In this document: positions 35,349-44,025 of the stretch, one piece after another
Position numbering within the stretch: position 1 is the stretch's first letter
Layout of the letters: each line of letters starts with the position of its first letter
Origin: JBBDYG01 sp040901765
Lineage (GTDB): Bacteria > Planctomycetota > Planctomycetia > Pirellulales > Lacipirellulaceae
DNA length: 64,000 bases
NCBI GenBank assembly: GCA_040901765.1
Contig: JBBDYG010000013.1
Coordinates: forward strand, 124,001 to 188,000
Direction of reading: 5' to 3'
Made by a program: the position numbers and the translations under genes
Notes under the pieces: generated by a model
What the model was told of the DNA's origin: nothing
Database searches by the model: none
Seen by the model: only the letters and a program-made list of their open reading frames with translations

Positions 35349-36797
35349 ATGCCCCGCGATTTTCTCAAAGACGCAAAGCCCAGCTACGACGTGGTCGTCA
35401 TCGGCAGCGGCCTGGCTGGTATGACGTCGGCGAACATTCTGGGTCGCGCGGGGCACTCGGTGTTGCTGCTGGAGCAGCACTACAAGCTGGGTGGCATGGC
35501 GACGTGGTTCAAGCGGCCCGGCGGGCATATTTTTGATATATCGCTGCACGGCTTTCCCTTCGGGATGGTGAAGAGCTGCAAGCGCTACTGGACCAAGGAG
35601 ATTGCCGACTCGATTGTGCAGCTTGAGCACATTCGGTTCGACAACCCGATGTTCTCGCTCACGACGACGTTCAACCGCGACGATTTTACACGGCTGCTCG
35701 TAAACGACTTCCAGATCGAGCCGGAAACGGTCAATGCCTTCTTCAACGCCGCCCGCGGGATGAACTTTTATGACGATCAGGCAACCACGACGCGGGAACT
35801 GTTCGACCGTTTCTTTCCCGGCCGGGAAGACGTGATTCGCTTGCTCATGGAGCCGATCACCTATGCGAACGGATCGACGCTCGAAGACCCGGCGATCAGT
35901 TACGGCATCGTGTTTTCCAACTTCATGTCGAAGGGCGTGTTCACGTTCCAGGGCGGCACCGACCGGCTAATCCGCCTCATGGAAGAAGAACTGCGGCGAA
36001 ACAATGTCGATATCCGCATCAAGTGCGACGTCGATAAGATTCATTGCCGCAACGGTCGCGTTGAGGCGGTGGAGGTGAGCGGCCGGACAATCCGCACGCG
36101 GGCCGTGATGTCGAATGCCAATCTGAAGCAGACGGTGTTCCGCCTCGTCGGTCCGGAGCATTTTGACAAGAGCTTCGTGCAGGACGCCGAGGCGGTGCGG
36201 CTGAACAACTCCAGCACCCAGGTCTACATGGCGCTGAAACCGGACGAGCGGATTGATGAATCGACCGGCGACCTTTTATTCAGCTCGGTCGCGCCGGCAT
36301 TTCGGACCGATCTGCTCTTGAGCCGCGACATCACCAGCCGCACATTTTCATTCTATTATCCGCGGACACGGCCAGAGGGTCGGCCGCGGTGCCTGATTGT
36401 TTCCAGCACGAACGCCCGCTTCGAAGATTGGTCCAACCTGCCGGAGGACGAGTACCAGGCGAGTAAACAGGATTTGATCGAGACGACGCTCGACTCGCTG
36501 GACAAGTATGTGCCAAACATCCGCGAGCGGCTCGATTACGCCGAGGCCTCGACCCCCCGCACGTTCGAGCACTACACGCATCACCTGGCCGGGGCGAGCT
36601 TTGGAACGAAGTTCGAGGGCCTCGCCGTCAGCCGGGCCATTCCGCAGCAGATCGAGGGCCTCTACCATGCCGGCAGCGTCGGCATCATCATGTCGGGCTG
36701 GCTCGGAGCGATGAATTACGGCGTAATCGTGGCGAATGAGGTTGACAACCTGCTAATGACGCACGGTTCGCGGGCGGCAGTTTCTACAAGCATTTAA
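35349..36797 (+). CDS. CrtI-like FAD-dependent oxidoreductase, second of two
   Basis: 482 residues. FAD fold in YDVVVIGSGLAGMTSANILG, then LLEQHYKLGGMATWF and FDISLHGFPFGMV, and the closing HAGSVGIIMSGWLGAMNYG. It belongs to the same phytoene-desaturase-like superfamily as the preceding gene but is clearly divergent from it, so the two are not a recent duplication. Probably acts on the same pathway intermediates. Encoded 97 bases downstream of the first. Confidence 0.88.
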   Translation: MPRDFLKDAKPSYDVVVIGSGLAGMTSANILGRAGHSVLLLEQHYKLGGMATWFKRPGGHIFDISLHGFPFGMVKSCKRYWTKEIADSIVQLEHIRFDNPMFSLTTTFNRDDFTRLLVNDFQIEPETVNAFFNAARGMNFYDDQATTTRELFDRFFPGREDVIRLLMEPITYANGSTLEDPAISYGIVFSNFMSKGVFTFQGGTDRLIRLMEEELRRNNVDIRIKCDVDKIHCRNGRVEAVEVSGRTIRTRAVMSNANLKQTVFRLVGPEHFDKSFVQDAEAVRLNNSSTQVYMALKPDERIDESTGDLLFSSVAPAFRTDLLLSRDITSRTFSFYYPRTRPEGRPRCLIVSSTNARFEDWSNLPEDEYQASKQDLIETTLDSLDKYVPNIRERLDYAEASTPRTFEHYTHHLAGASFGTKFEGLAVSRAIPQQIEGLYHAGSVGIIMSGWLGAMNYGVIVANEVDNLLMTHGSRAAVSTSI

Positions 36798-36838
36798 CGC
36801 ACTGCGGCGATCAACATTCGCGGTCTTGTGAGTTGACT

Positions 36839-37273
36839 ATGTCCCTCGCCGTCATCAAAGCCGCCATCCCGCATCGCGAGCCGTTTCTGCTGCTTGACGA
36901 AATCGTCGAGCAGTCGGACTCGCGGATTGTTTGCCGGAAGCGGTTCACAGGCGATGAGTTCTGGTATCGCGGGCACTACCCGGACTACCCGATTACTCCC
37001 GGCGTGATTCTGTGCGAGGCCGCGATGCAGGCGGGGGCGGTGTTGTTGTCGAAGCTCGCAGTCGACTCGCCCGGCGCAGTTCCGGTCGCCACGCGGGCCA
37101 ATAATGTTCAGTTCCGCAAGATGGTTCATCCGGGCGACACGATCACTATCGAAGTTGAGTTGACCGAACGACTCGCGAACGCTTTTTTTATGAAGGCCCG
37201 CGTGACGGTTGAGGGCCAACTCGCGGTGCGGTTCGAGTTTGCCTGCACGCTCACCGAGCGGGAGCAGACTTGA
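36839..37273 (+). CDS. FabZ-like 3-hydroxyacyl-ACP dehydratase
   Basis: 144 residues, hot-dog fold. Catalytic His46 (RGHYPDYPITPGVILC) and Glu60 (LCEAAMQAG) match FabZ. The ATG at 36839 is preferred to the TTG two codons upstream. The stop overlaps the start of the enoyl reductase gene. It dehydrates 3-hydroxyacyl-ACP to trans-2-enoyl-ACP. Confidence 0.9.
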   Translation: MSLAVIKAAIPHREPFLLLDEIVEQSDSRIVCRKRFTGDEFWYRGHYPDYPITPGVILCEAAMQAGAVLLSKLAVDSPGAVPVATRANNVQFRKMVHPGDTITIEVELTERLANAFFMKARVTVEGQLAVRFEFACTLTEREQT

Positions 37274-38079
37274 TGGCCGGCGACTTCCTACAACTTTCGG
37301 GCAAGAACGTGCTGATTTGCGGATTGGCCAATCGCAAGAGCGTGGCGTTCCACATTGGGCAGGCGCTGGTCGAGGCCGGGGCGAATGTCATCTATTCGGT
37401 TCGCAACGAAGAGCGCCGCGAATCCGTGCGAAAGATTGTGGGCGATGCCGAGATTCTCGTTTGCGATGTGGAGCATGAGGATCAGATTGAACGGCTGGCC
37501 CAGGAGGTAGCCGCCCGATGCGACCGGCTCGATGGGCTCGTTCACTCCATCGCCTTTGCCGATTATGAGGACGGTCTGCGGCCCTTTCACGAGACCACGA
37601 AGCGGGCGTTCCTGCGGACAATGGATGTCTCGTGCTACTCGCTGGTGGCACTTTCGAACGCACTAAAAGAGCGCTTTGCACTGGACGCATCGGTGGTGAC
37701 GATCTCCATCTCCACCACTCGAATGGCGAGCGAGAACTATGGCTATATGGCTCCGATCAAAGCGGCACTCGATTCGTCGCTCGCTTTTCTGGCCAAGTCG
37801 TTCAGCCGGTTTTCAGAGGTGCGGTTCAATGCAGTCGCGGCGGGGCTGCTCAAAACGTCCGCCTCCGCCGGGATCCCCGGATATGTGGATTCCTACCTGT
37901 TTGCCGAGCAGGCGACGCTGCGGCATCGGGCACTAACGACCGGCGAGGTCGCCGCGATGGCCACGTTCCTGCTCAGCCCCCGCTCCAGCGGGGTGACGGC
38001 ACAGCAGATCGTGGTCGACGCCGGGATGAGTACGAACTACTTTGACGCCGAAATTATCCGGAAGGTGGTGGGGCCATGA
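37273..38079 (+). CDS. Enoyl-ACP reductase, FabI type
   Basis: 268 residues with NAD-binding GLANRKSVAFHIG, and the catalytic pair Tyr156 and Lys163 in the FabI spacing Y-x6-K (YGYMAPIK), with the ISTTRMASENYGY loop. It reduces the enoyl-ACP made by FabZ. TGATG couples it to the preceding gene. It completes the reduction half of the cluster; a ketoreductase (FabG) is missing here and must come from elsewhere. Confidence 0.93.
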   Translation: MAGDFLQLSGKNVLICGLANRKSVAFHIGQALVEAGANVIYSVRNEERRESVRKIVGDAEILVCDVEHEDQIERLAQEVAARCDRLDGLVHSIAFADYEDGLRPFHETTKRAFLRTMDVSCYSLVALSNALKERFALDASVVTISISTTRMASENYGYMAPIKAALDSSLAFLAKSFSRFSEVRFNAVAAGLLKTSASAGIPGYVDSYLFAEQATLRHRALTTGEVAAMATFLLSPRSSGVTAQQIVVDAGMSTNYFDAEIIRKVVGP

Positions 38080-38458
38080 ACCGGGAGCCGGACCATCGGC
38101 AGAATCGGCCCCACCGGCTCCAGATGGCAGGCGATTTTTACCAGTAATTTATCCAACCGGCCCGAAAACTCCTGGCGTCGGATTCAAGATCGTTATAATG
38201 TAAGCGAGAACTAGTCCAGGGATTCAATCCACCAACGAGGCAAAAGAGGGCAAAGTCTCTTCTCCAGGTGGCCCCGTTCGTGGGAGGATCCGGTCAGGAG
38301 GACCAGCAAAGGAACAGAAGATCAATTTAAGGCGCGCGGTAATCGGTCCCGGAATTGCTCCCAGGGCTTGGTCGGCTGACGCTCCACACAACCACGTTCG
38401 CGAAGCGGCCCGGGTTCGCACCCTCCGGGCCGCGTCGGCGGTATCTACGAATTCACCC
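38080..38458. other. Intergenic region with hairpin and -10-like element
   Basis: GGAGCCGG (38084-38091) and CCGGCTCC (38114-38121) form an 8-base stem just after the FabI stop, without a T-tract. A perfect TATAAT at 38194-38199 may be the -10 of the downstream kinase gene, though the -35 position (CCTGGC) is poor. No ORF of note. Confidence 0.5.
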
Positions 38459-40033
38459 ATGGCAGAGGTGACCACGCACAAGTTGGTGGATCTGATCAAG
38501 CGGAGTGGCTTGGTCGAGACGGACCGTCTCGACGCCTTCCTTGATTCGGTCGCTTCTTCGACCGGGGGCGAACTGCCCGAGGATCCCTCGCAGATTGCAA
38601 AGCGGATCGTCGATGCCGGACTGATTACGCGTTGGCAAGCCGACAAGCTGCTGGCCGGTAAGCACAAAGGCTTCACCCTCGGCAAGTACAAGCTCCTCTC
38701 CCAAATCGGGAAGGGAGGGATGAGCAGCGTCTACCTGGCCGAACACGTGCTGATGCGGCGGCGAGTCGCGATCAAAGTGTTGCCCCGCGAGCGCGTGAAA
38801 GACGCCTCTTACTTGGACCGATTCCGCCTTGAAGCCCGGGCGGTCGCCAGGCTCGATGATCCGAACATCGTTCGCGCCTACGACATCGATAATGAGGGCG
38901 AAACTCATTATATCGTGATGGAATACGTCGATGGAAAGGATCTCCATCAACTCGTCTCCGAGCACGGAGCGATGGATTACGAGACGGCCGCCGACTATGT
39001 CGCGCAGGTCGCCAAAGGCCTCGATCATGCCCACTCGATGGGATTGGTGCATCGTGACATCAAGCCGGCGAACTGCCTGGTGGATCGCCATCGCATCGTG
39101 AAGCTGCTCGATTTGGGACTTGCCAAGCTGGCGGAAGACGATCAGGCCTCGCTCACCCTGGCTAACGAAGAGAACGTGCTGGGAACGGCGGACTATCTGG
39201 CGCCGGAACAAGCGCTCAACAGCCATCTGGCCGATGCTCGCGCCGACATCTACAGTCTTGGCTGCACGCTCTATTTCCTGCTCGCGGCTCGCCCCCCGTT
39301 CCCGGAGGGTTCGATATCGGAGCGTCTGCTGAAACATCAGGTGGAAACGCCCGATAGCCTGCTCAAGTTTCGCCCCGATGCCCCTCTGTCGCTGGTCGAA
39401 ATCTGCAATCGGATGATGTGCAAGCGGCCCGAGGATCGTTATCAAACGGCGGGCGATGTGGCTCAACGGCTTGCGGAGTGGTTGGCCCAGCGTGGTAAGA
39501 AAGTTTCCGGTGGCCCGGTTGAAACGTTGCGGCCCGATAGCGGCATTGGTAGTGGCATTTTGAGCCGGTTCCCGATCGCTCCCCCCACACCGCTGCCCGG
39601 GGCGACCCCCGCCAGCAGCGAAACGCTGGCCGTTTCCCAAGCCGACCGAGACACCGCCAAATTGTATGAGGCCGAAAGCGGAATGGACGACGACATCGGT
39701 TTGGCTCCGCTTGACGATGAAGACCGGCCAGCGACGGCGACGAAAAAGAAACCATCTCCGAAATCGTCCGGCGTGCTGAGCGATGAGTTGGGCGACACTT
39801 TTAAGAAGGCAACAGCCCCCACTCCCGCGCCGAGCGGGCCGAAGCGGTCGCTCTTGGAAGAGGAATTTCACAAGGAAGATGTTCCGGTTATCCGCCCCAC
39901 GCGCGGGGCAGAGAATAACCCGCTCCATCCGCCGAACTACGTGAGTCCCTATAAGAACACGCCCTGGGGATTGTGGCTGCTGCTTGGAGTTGGCGCTCTG
40001 ATTATATTGTTCGTGCTCTATCAAGTGCTGTGA
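38459..40033 (+). CDS. Membrane-anchored Ser/Thr protein kinase
   Basis: 524 residues. A short helical N-terminal segment (residues 1-70; THKLVDLIKRSGLVETDRL, ITRWQADKLLAGK) precedes the Hanks-type kinase: Lys106 (VAIKVLP), HRD with Asp200 (LVHRDIKPANC), DLG instead of DFG at 218-220, and GTADYLAPEQ. After the kinase comes a ~150-residue linker (Pro/Thr/Asp-rich) and a single C-terminal helix (GLWLLLGVGALIILFVLYQV). This is a planctomycete PknB-like kinase with unknown target. Its last 13 bases overlap the convergent OleA-like gene. Confidence 0.93.
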   Translation: MAEVTTHKLVDLIKRSGLVETDRLDAFLDSVASSTGGELPEDPSQIAKRIVDAGLITRWQADKLLAGKHKGFTLGKYKLLSQIGKGGMSSVYLAEHVLMRRRVAIKVLPRERVKDASYLDRFRLEARAVARLDDPNIVRAYDIDNEGETHYIVMEYVDGKDLHQLVSEHGAMDYETAADYVAQVAKGLDHAHSMGLVHRDIKPANCLVDRHRIVKLLDLGLAKLAEDDQASLTLANEENVLGTADYLAPEQALNSHLADARADIYSLGCTLYFLLAARPPFPEGSISERLLKHQVETPDSLLKFRPDAPLSLVEICNRMMCKRPEDRYQTAGDVAQRLAEWLAQRGKKVSGGPVETLRPDSGIGSGILSRFPIAPPTPLPGATPASSETLAVSQADRDTAKLYEAESGMDDDIGLAPLDDEDRPATATKKKPSPKSSGVLSDELGDTFKKATAPTPAPSGPKRSLLEEEFHKEDVPVIRPTRGAENNPLHPPNYVSPYKNTPWGLWLLLGVGALIILFVLYQVL

Positions 40034-41064
40034 CCCGCCCTCCATTCGACGGCCAGCATCGTGCAGTTGATGCCGGACCCGATGCCCAGCATGGCGACTC
40101 GATCGCCCGGCTTCACGATACCTTGCTCGACGGCCATTGCCATCGTTGCGGGAAGCGCCGCTGAGCCGGTGTTGCCCAGAAATTCGAGCGTGGCGAAATC
40201 GCGTGCCGGGTCGAGCCGCATCGATTCCAACAACAGCTTGCGATGGGCAGCGCCGACCTGATGGCAAACGGTGCGGTTGATTTGGTCGCGAGTCCAACCG
40301 GCTTCATCGAGGAACCGCTCGAAGGTTGCCGTGCCTAAGGCGACTCCCTCGCGCATTAGTTGCTCGCTGTCGGTTTGCATCGCCTGGGATAGGCCTTCGC
40401 TGTGGCAGAGGGAATGGTGCCCCGTGTTGCATTGGACCGTCGCCGCGACAAGTTTGTTTCCGGTGCGGCTTAAGTCTTTGTCGCAAAGCACGATGGCGGC
40501 ACTTGCCGAGCCGATGGTGAGTGATGCCATCGAATTCTTGATAGTAGCGCGAGTCAGCGAGTGATCGGCGTTGAGCTGAGCGATGGTGTTCTCGACGAGC
40601 GACCGGCCGCATTCGGTGCCGACGACAATTCCGGCTCGGATTTGGCCCAGTTCGATCATGTTCGCGATCTGCAGCGCACCCGTGAGGATTCCGAGGCAGG
40701 CGTTGGAGAGATCGTAAACGGCACAGCTTGCGGAGAGGTTCAGGTAATGATGCACTCGGCACGCGGTGGCCGGTTCCAGAAAGTCGCGACAGACGGAGCC
40801 ATGCACGAGCGCGCCAAAATGCCGGCGGTCGATTCCACTCGCCCGAATCGCCAGCTCGGCCGTTTGCACGCTGATTTCGCTGATCGGGCTACCCGGCGGA
40901 AAAAATCGCCGCTCTCGGATGCCGGTCATCAATTCAAGCCGCCCTTCAGGGAGTCGCAAGCGACTGTAAACGGGCGCGAGCCGCCGCTCGATCTCCGCGG
41001 TAGTGACCACTTCGTCGGGCAGGGTGTAAACCAGGTTTTCAAGGGCAACGCGGTGGTAGCGCAT
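40021..41064 (-). CDS. Ketosynthase III of the OleA/FabH family
   Basis: 347 residues with the thiolase-fold triad Cys123 (YDLSNACLGIL), His268 (VCHQVGAAH) and Asn298 (FLGNTGSAALP). Glu97 in CRDFLEPATA corresponds to the glutamate of the OleA motif (R-D-x-L-E-P-S) that supports head-to-head acyl condensation, and the C-terminal GDRVAMLGIGSGINCTML is also OleA-like. OleA condenses two fatty acyl-CoAs in long-chain olefin synthesis. No oleB, oleC or oleD is next to it, so a FabH-like alternative remains open. Confidence 0.85.
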   Translation of the reverse strand: MRYHRVALENLVYTLPDEVVTTAEIERRLAPVYSRLRLPEGRLELMTGIRERRFFPPGSPISEISVQTAELAIRASGIDRRHFGALVHGSVCRDFLEPATACRVHHYLNLSASCAVYDLSNACLGILTGALQIANMIELGQIRAGIVVGTECGRSLVENTIAQLNADHSLTRATIKNSMASLTIGSASAAIVLCDKDLSRTGNKLVAATVQCNTGHHSLCHSEGLSQAMQTDSEQLMREGVALGTATFERFLDEAGWTRDQINRTVCHQVGAAHRKLLLESMRLDPARDFATLEFLGNTGSAALPATMAMAVEQGIVKPGDRVAMLGIGSGINCTMLAVEWRAGHST

Positions 41065-41169
41065 GGGGGAAAAGCGGAAAGTGGAAAGCGGACGCTAATC
41101 ACGTTAGCGGCGGATGCGAAGTCGTCTCCTATTCTTGGAAGTTCCGGGATAGTTGTCCACAATGGGCAA

Positions 41170-41892
41170 ATGCCATCCCCACGCAAAGTTGTTTACGAAT
41201 GGGCCATTCTTGCCGTCGCGTGCGTGTTGCCGAGCGTGGTCACTCTGGCCTATTACGTGGTCGCTCCGCAAAGCGGCGCCAGCCCAGAATTCGTTCAGGG
41301 TGTGTATGCAGTTGCCAAAGGGGTGCAGTTCGCACTTCCGATCGTGTGGGTGTTTGCGGTATGTCGCGAACCACTGCAATGGACTCGTTGGAATCCGCGC
41401 GGGGTCGGAATCGGCGTAGCCTTTGGCATGGCTTTCGGCGCGGCCATTTGGTTTGGATACCAGTTGCTGTCGAGCCAAACGGCAATCTTTGTCGACGTTG
41501 CCGAGCGCGTCCGCGCGAAGGTCGCGGACGTGGGCCTCGATCATCCGACCAAGTTCGTCGCCGTCGGTGTGTTTTACACGCTCCTTCATTCGCTGCTGGA
41601 GGAATATTACTGGCGGTGGTTTGTCTTTGGGCGCATGCGATTCCTGATGCCGCTTGCGGCGGCAATCAGCGTGTCCGCGCTCGCCTTCATGGCGCATCAC
41701 GTGTTGCTGCTGGGTTTGTTCTTTGGGTGGGCTTCTCCGCTAACCTGGCTGTTCTCGCTTTCGGTGATGACGGGCGGTGCCTTTTGGGCGTGGCTTTACT
41801 ACCGCTCGGGGAATCTCTATGCACCTTGGTTCAGCCACGCCTTTATCGACTCGGCCCTGTTCACCGTGGGCTACAAGCTCACGTTTGGGTGA
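41170..41892 (+). CDS. CPBP-family intramembrane metalloprotease
   Basis: 240 residues with about seven hydrophobic helices. The CPBP/Rce1 motifs are present: EEYYWR (Glu144-Arg149), FMAHHVLLL, and SHAFIDSAL near the C-terminus. These membrane proteases are related to CAAX prenyl endopeptidases and bacteriocin self-immunity proteins. The start is set at the ATG at 41170; the frame extends far upstream through the antisense of the OleA-like gene, which is a shadow. Divergent from that gene. Confidence 0.9.
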   Translation: MPSPRKVVYEWAILAVACVLPSVVTLAYYVVAPQSGASPEFVQGVYAVAKGVQFALPIVWVFAVCREPLQWTRWNPRGVGIGVAFGMAFGAAIWFGYQLLSSQTAIFVDVAERVRAKVADVGLDHPTKFVAVGVFYTLLHSLLEEYYWRWFVFGRMRFLMPLAAAISVSALAFMAHHVLLLGLFFGWASPLTWLFSLSVMTGGAFWAWLYYRSGNLYAPWFSHAFIDSALFTVGYKLTFG

Positions 41893-42362
41893 CGCTGCCC
41901 TCTGCCTGCTCCTCCGCACACTATCTTGTGCTAGCATTTTGCTCTTGACGCAAGATAGACGTGGCTTCTTGTGCTGCGGGGCAGAGCCGTTATATTTCGC
42001 CGCGTGACTTGCATTCCTTCCTGCGATCGCGTGACAACGGTCCCACCCCAGGGAGCTTTCAGCAGCTAAGCGATAGGGATATCCACGGGCGATCAGCCTT
42101 GGTTTTACACTTCGTGCGACCGCCCGTTGCAATGCGCTTCCCACCCACCTGCTAGCAAGGCAAACTTGCGACAGCGCGACGGCCAGTCTTCTCGGCTGGA
42201 ACGCATTGTCGAATGTACTTTGCGGTAAGCGGCGGTCAGCATCGGTTTCAGCCGGTACTGCATGATGCGTCTCGGATAACCCTTCGACCACGCTACTCGA
42301 ATGACTCGCTGGATCGTCCGGATGCCGGGATGGCATCCCGTTTGTGAGGGAGTGCATAAACT
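41893..42362. other. Intergenic region upstream of the C26-like gene
   Basis: 470 bases without a convincing ORF. A weak promoter match is TTGTGC (41969-41974), 16 bases, TATATT (41991-41996). An inverse pair TATCTTG / CAAGATA flanks 41930-41957. Nothing else is clear. Confidence 0.4.
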
Positions 42363-43106
42363 ATGTCGAAACCAGTTATTGGCGTTAATGCCGACTACCG
42401 TGCTGCTCAGGGTGAAAAGCCCGCGTTCAGCTTTCTTCCGTCAAGCTATTACGATTCGATTTTGGAAGTGGGCGGAATTCCCGTTCTTCTGCCGCCACTC
42501 GCCGAAGAGGCCGATCTTCATCAAATACTCGATCAACTCGACGGCGTGCTGCTCATCGGCGGCGCCGATCTCGATCCCCGCCGCGATGGCTGGATGCTGC
42601 ATCCGACCATCCGCTTGCTCGATCCGCGCCGCGAGACGTTCGATCGCATGCTCGCCAGGATCGTCGGCGATCGCCGGATTCCGGTGTTTGGAATCGGCGC
42701 CGGCATGCAACTCCTGAACGTGTCGCAAGGCGGCAACTTGTTCCTGCACATTCCCGAGGACGTGCCGACCGCGCTGCCGCATCGCGATCCGCTCGATCCG
42801 GCGCATCGCCACACGCTGGTGCTCACGCCCGGCTCGCTGATGGAGCGGGTGTATGGCGACGGCGAGCTGCGCGTCAACAGCATGCACCACATGGCGATCG
42901 ACGAGTTGGCGTCGGGATTTGAAGTCACCGCCCGATGCCCCGACGGCATTATCGAAGCGATCGAATATGGTTCCCCCGATTGGTTCGCGATGGGGACGCA
43001 GTTCCATCCCGAATCCGATACCGCCTCGGCGCTCGACATGCGCATTTTCGAGGAGTTTTTGATGGGCGTGAAAGAAGGCCGCGAAGCAATGCGCCTCGTG
43101 GCATAA
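42363..43106 (+). CDS. Class I glutamine-amidotransferase-fold protein (peptidase C26-like) lacking the nucleophile
   Basis: 247 residues: KPVIGVNADYR, GVLLIGGADLDPRR and the conserved GTQFHPESD, typical of PuuD / gamma-glutamyl-GABA hydrolase proteins. The elbow that should read G-x-C-x-G is G-I-G-A-G (residues 110-114), so the catalytic Cys is Gly112, while His215 and Glu217 remain. Such a protein cannot be a normal amidase and may be a pseudoenzyme or binding protein. The start lies after a weak ribosome-binding site; a clear terminator follows the gene. Confidence 0.85.
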   Translation: MSKPVIGVNADYRAAQGEKPAFSFLPSSYYDSILEVGGIPVLLPPLAEEADLHQILDQLDGVLLIGGADLDPRRDGWMLHPTIRLLDPRRETFDRMLARIVGDRRIPVFGIGAGMQLLNVSQGGNLFLHIPEDVPTALPHRDPLDPAHRHTLVLTPGSLMERVYGDGELRVNSMHHMAIDELASGFEVTARCPDGIIEAIEYGSPDWFAMGTQFHPESDTASALDMRIFEEFLMGVKEGREAMRLVA

Positions 43107-43147
43107 CGGTACCTCCTTGTTCGCCTCCGCAGTGGCGGATCTGTCGC

Positions 43148-43190
43148 GGCCTGGTGCAGGGCACGGATGCCTGGCACCAGGCCTTTTTTT
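43148..43190 (+). terminator. Rho-independent terminator of the C26-like gene
   Basis: GGCCTGGTGC (43148-43157) pairs with GGCACCAGGCC (43173-43183) and is followed by seven T (43184-43190). It is the best terminator in the window, 41 bases after the stop codon. Confidence 0.85.
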
Positions 43191-43227
43191 GGGAGGGGCT
43201 GGGGGCTGGGGACTGGGGACTGGGCAG

Positions 43228-43385
43228 AGATTTGGGATTTGGGATTGGGGATTGCTTGCTCACCACATTCCTCATCCCGGTAGGGATGACAGCCATTAGC
43301 CGGTAGTAAGCGCAGCGCCACCACCGGAACACGAGCCACCACACATTCACGACCCCGGCAGGGGTCGCAGCATTGCACAATGCGA
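43228..43385. repeat. Dispersed repeat region with short hairpins
   Basis: Iterated GGGATTT units (43228-43250) are followed by CATCCCGGTAGGGATG (hairpin) and CGACCCCGGCAGGGGTCG (hairpin), separated by unique sequence. The composition is unlike neighbouring genes. Confidence 0.5.
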
Positions 43386-43715
43386 TGCGGGGTCTGGGTT
43401 CCGTTCTCTTTGTTTCGCGGCGCGCGGCTAACATTCATTTGTGTTTGCGAATCAATTCGGGTTGGCGCATGGGGGTGATCGTGTCGTAAGGCGTTGAGTG
43501 CCAAATGGTTGCGAGTTTCAGCGGCACGGGTTCTCCGAAGAATTGTTTCGCCGATTGTTTCGCGTGTGCGAAATAAATCGCGTTCATTTGCTCTGCGATC
43601 CTCGCTTCGGCGCGCACCGCGAGCGAAGCCGCTAGCGCTGGGCGATAAGGCCATGGGAAGCGCGCACCGCGAGCGGCCTCGATTCGAGCGAACGAGCAAG
43701 CGAAGCGCTCACGTT

Positions 43716-43736
43716 CCCTCCCCTTGATGGGGAGGG
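43716..43736. repeat. Hairpin CCCTCCCC / GGGGAGGG
   Basis: Arms of eight bases (43716-43723 and 43729-43736) with a five-base loop. It begins right after the stop codon of the tiny ORF at 43738 and could terminate its transcript. A relative of this unit occurs inside the gene at 44026 (near 44826-44860). Confidence 0.55.
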
Positions 43737-43737
43737 G

Positions 43738-43782
43738 CTAGGGGAGGGGTGATTGAGGTGGCGGACGGTTGTGGAACGGCAT
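43738..43782 (-). CDS. Tiny ORF (14 aa) starting MPFHNRPPP
   Basis: The ATG at 43782 is preceded by CAGGAGGAATCGCC, a strong ribosome-binding site. The predicted peptide is MPFHNRPPPQSPLP. It matches the tiny ORF at 1085-1150 at eight of the first nine residues, and both follow the same promoter and leader. The C-terminal residues come from the adjoining CCCTCCCC repeat. The function is unknown. Confidence 0.5.
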   Translation of the reverse strand: MPFHNRPPPQSPLP

Positions 43783-43821
43783 GGCGATTCCTCCTGAGTC
43801 GAGGGAATTGTGCAGACGTAC

Positions 43822-43850
43822 ACTATATCAGGAGGGGTGGCTCTTTGCAA
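43822..43850 (-). promoter_or_regulatory. Sigma70-like promoter, copy C of the repeated module
   Basis: On the minus strand TTGCAA (43850-43845) and TATAGT (43827-43822) have a 17-base spacer containing AGAGCCACCCC, shared with copy B and nearly with copy A. The downstream leader carries GTACGTCTG and CCTCGACTCAGGAG, as in copy A. It is the best consensus match of the three. Confidence 0.6.
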
Positions 43851-44025
43851 GCAAGAAGTTTTAGGAAAGCGGAAATGGAGAGTAGGCAGCGGGCAGAGGG
43901 CAGTGAAAAAAAGCATGAATTCCGGTTGCGTTCCCACGAATCTCGTCGCAACGGCATCCACGGAGCGGTATAACGAGTGATGGCCTGCGAGCCAGAGCAA
44001 AATCACTCGATACAGGAGATTTTCC

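Larger units (their letters stand above)
43107..44025. other. Long repeat-rich intergenic region
   Basis: About 900 bases with no ordinary gene. It holds the terminator, GGGATTT-type and GGGGACT-type tracts, small hairpins at 43270-43380, a CCCTCCCC hairpin, the tiny ORF at 43738-43782 and promoter copy C. Confidence 0.6.

Noticed and set aside
38453..40297. Long 614-codon open frame on the minus strand
   Set aside because: It lies antisense to the Ser/Thr kinase gene, has no family motif, and reflects GC-rich codon structure of the kinase.
40561..41169. N-terminal extension of the CPBP protease frame
   Set aside because: It runs through the antisense of the OleA-like gene and lacks membrane segments; the protease starts at 41170.
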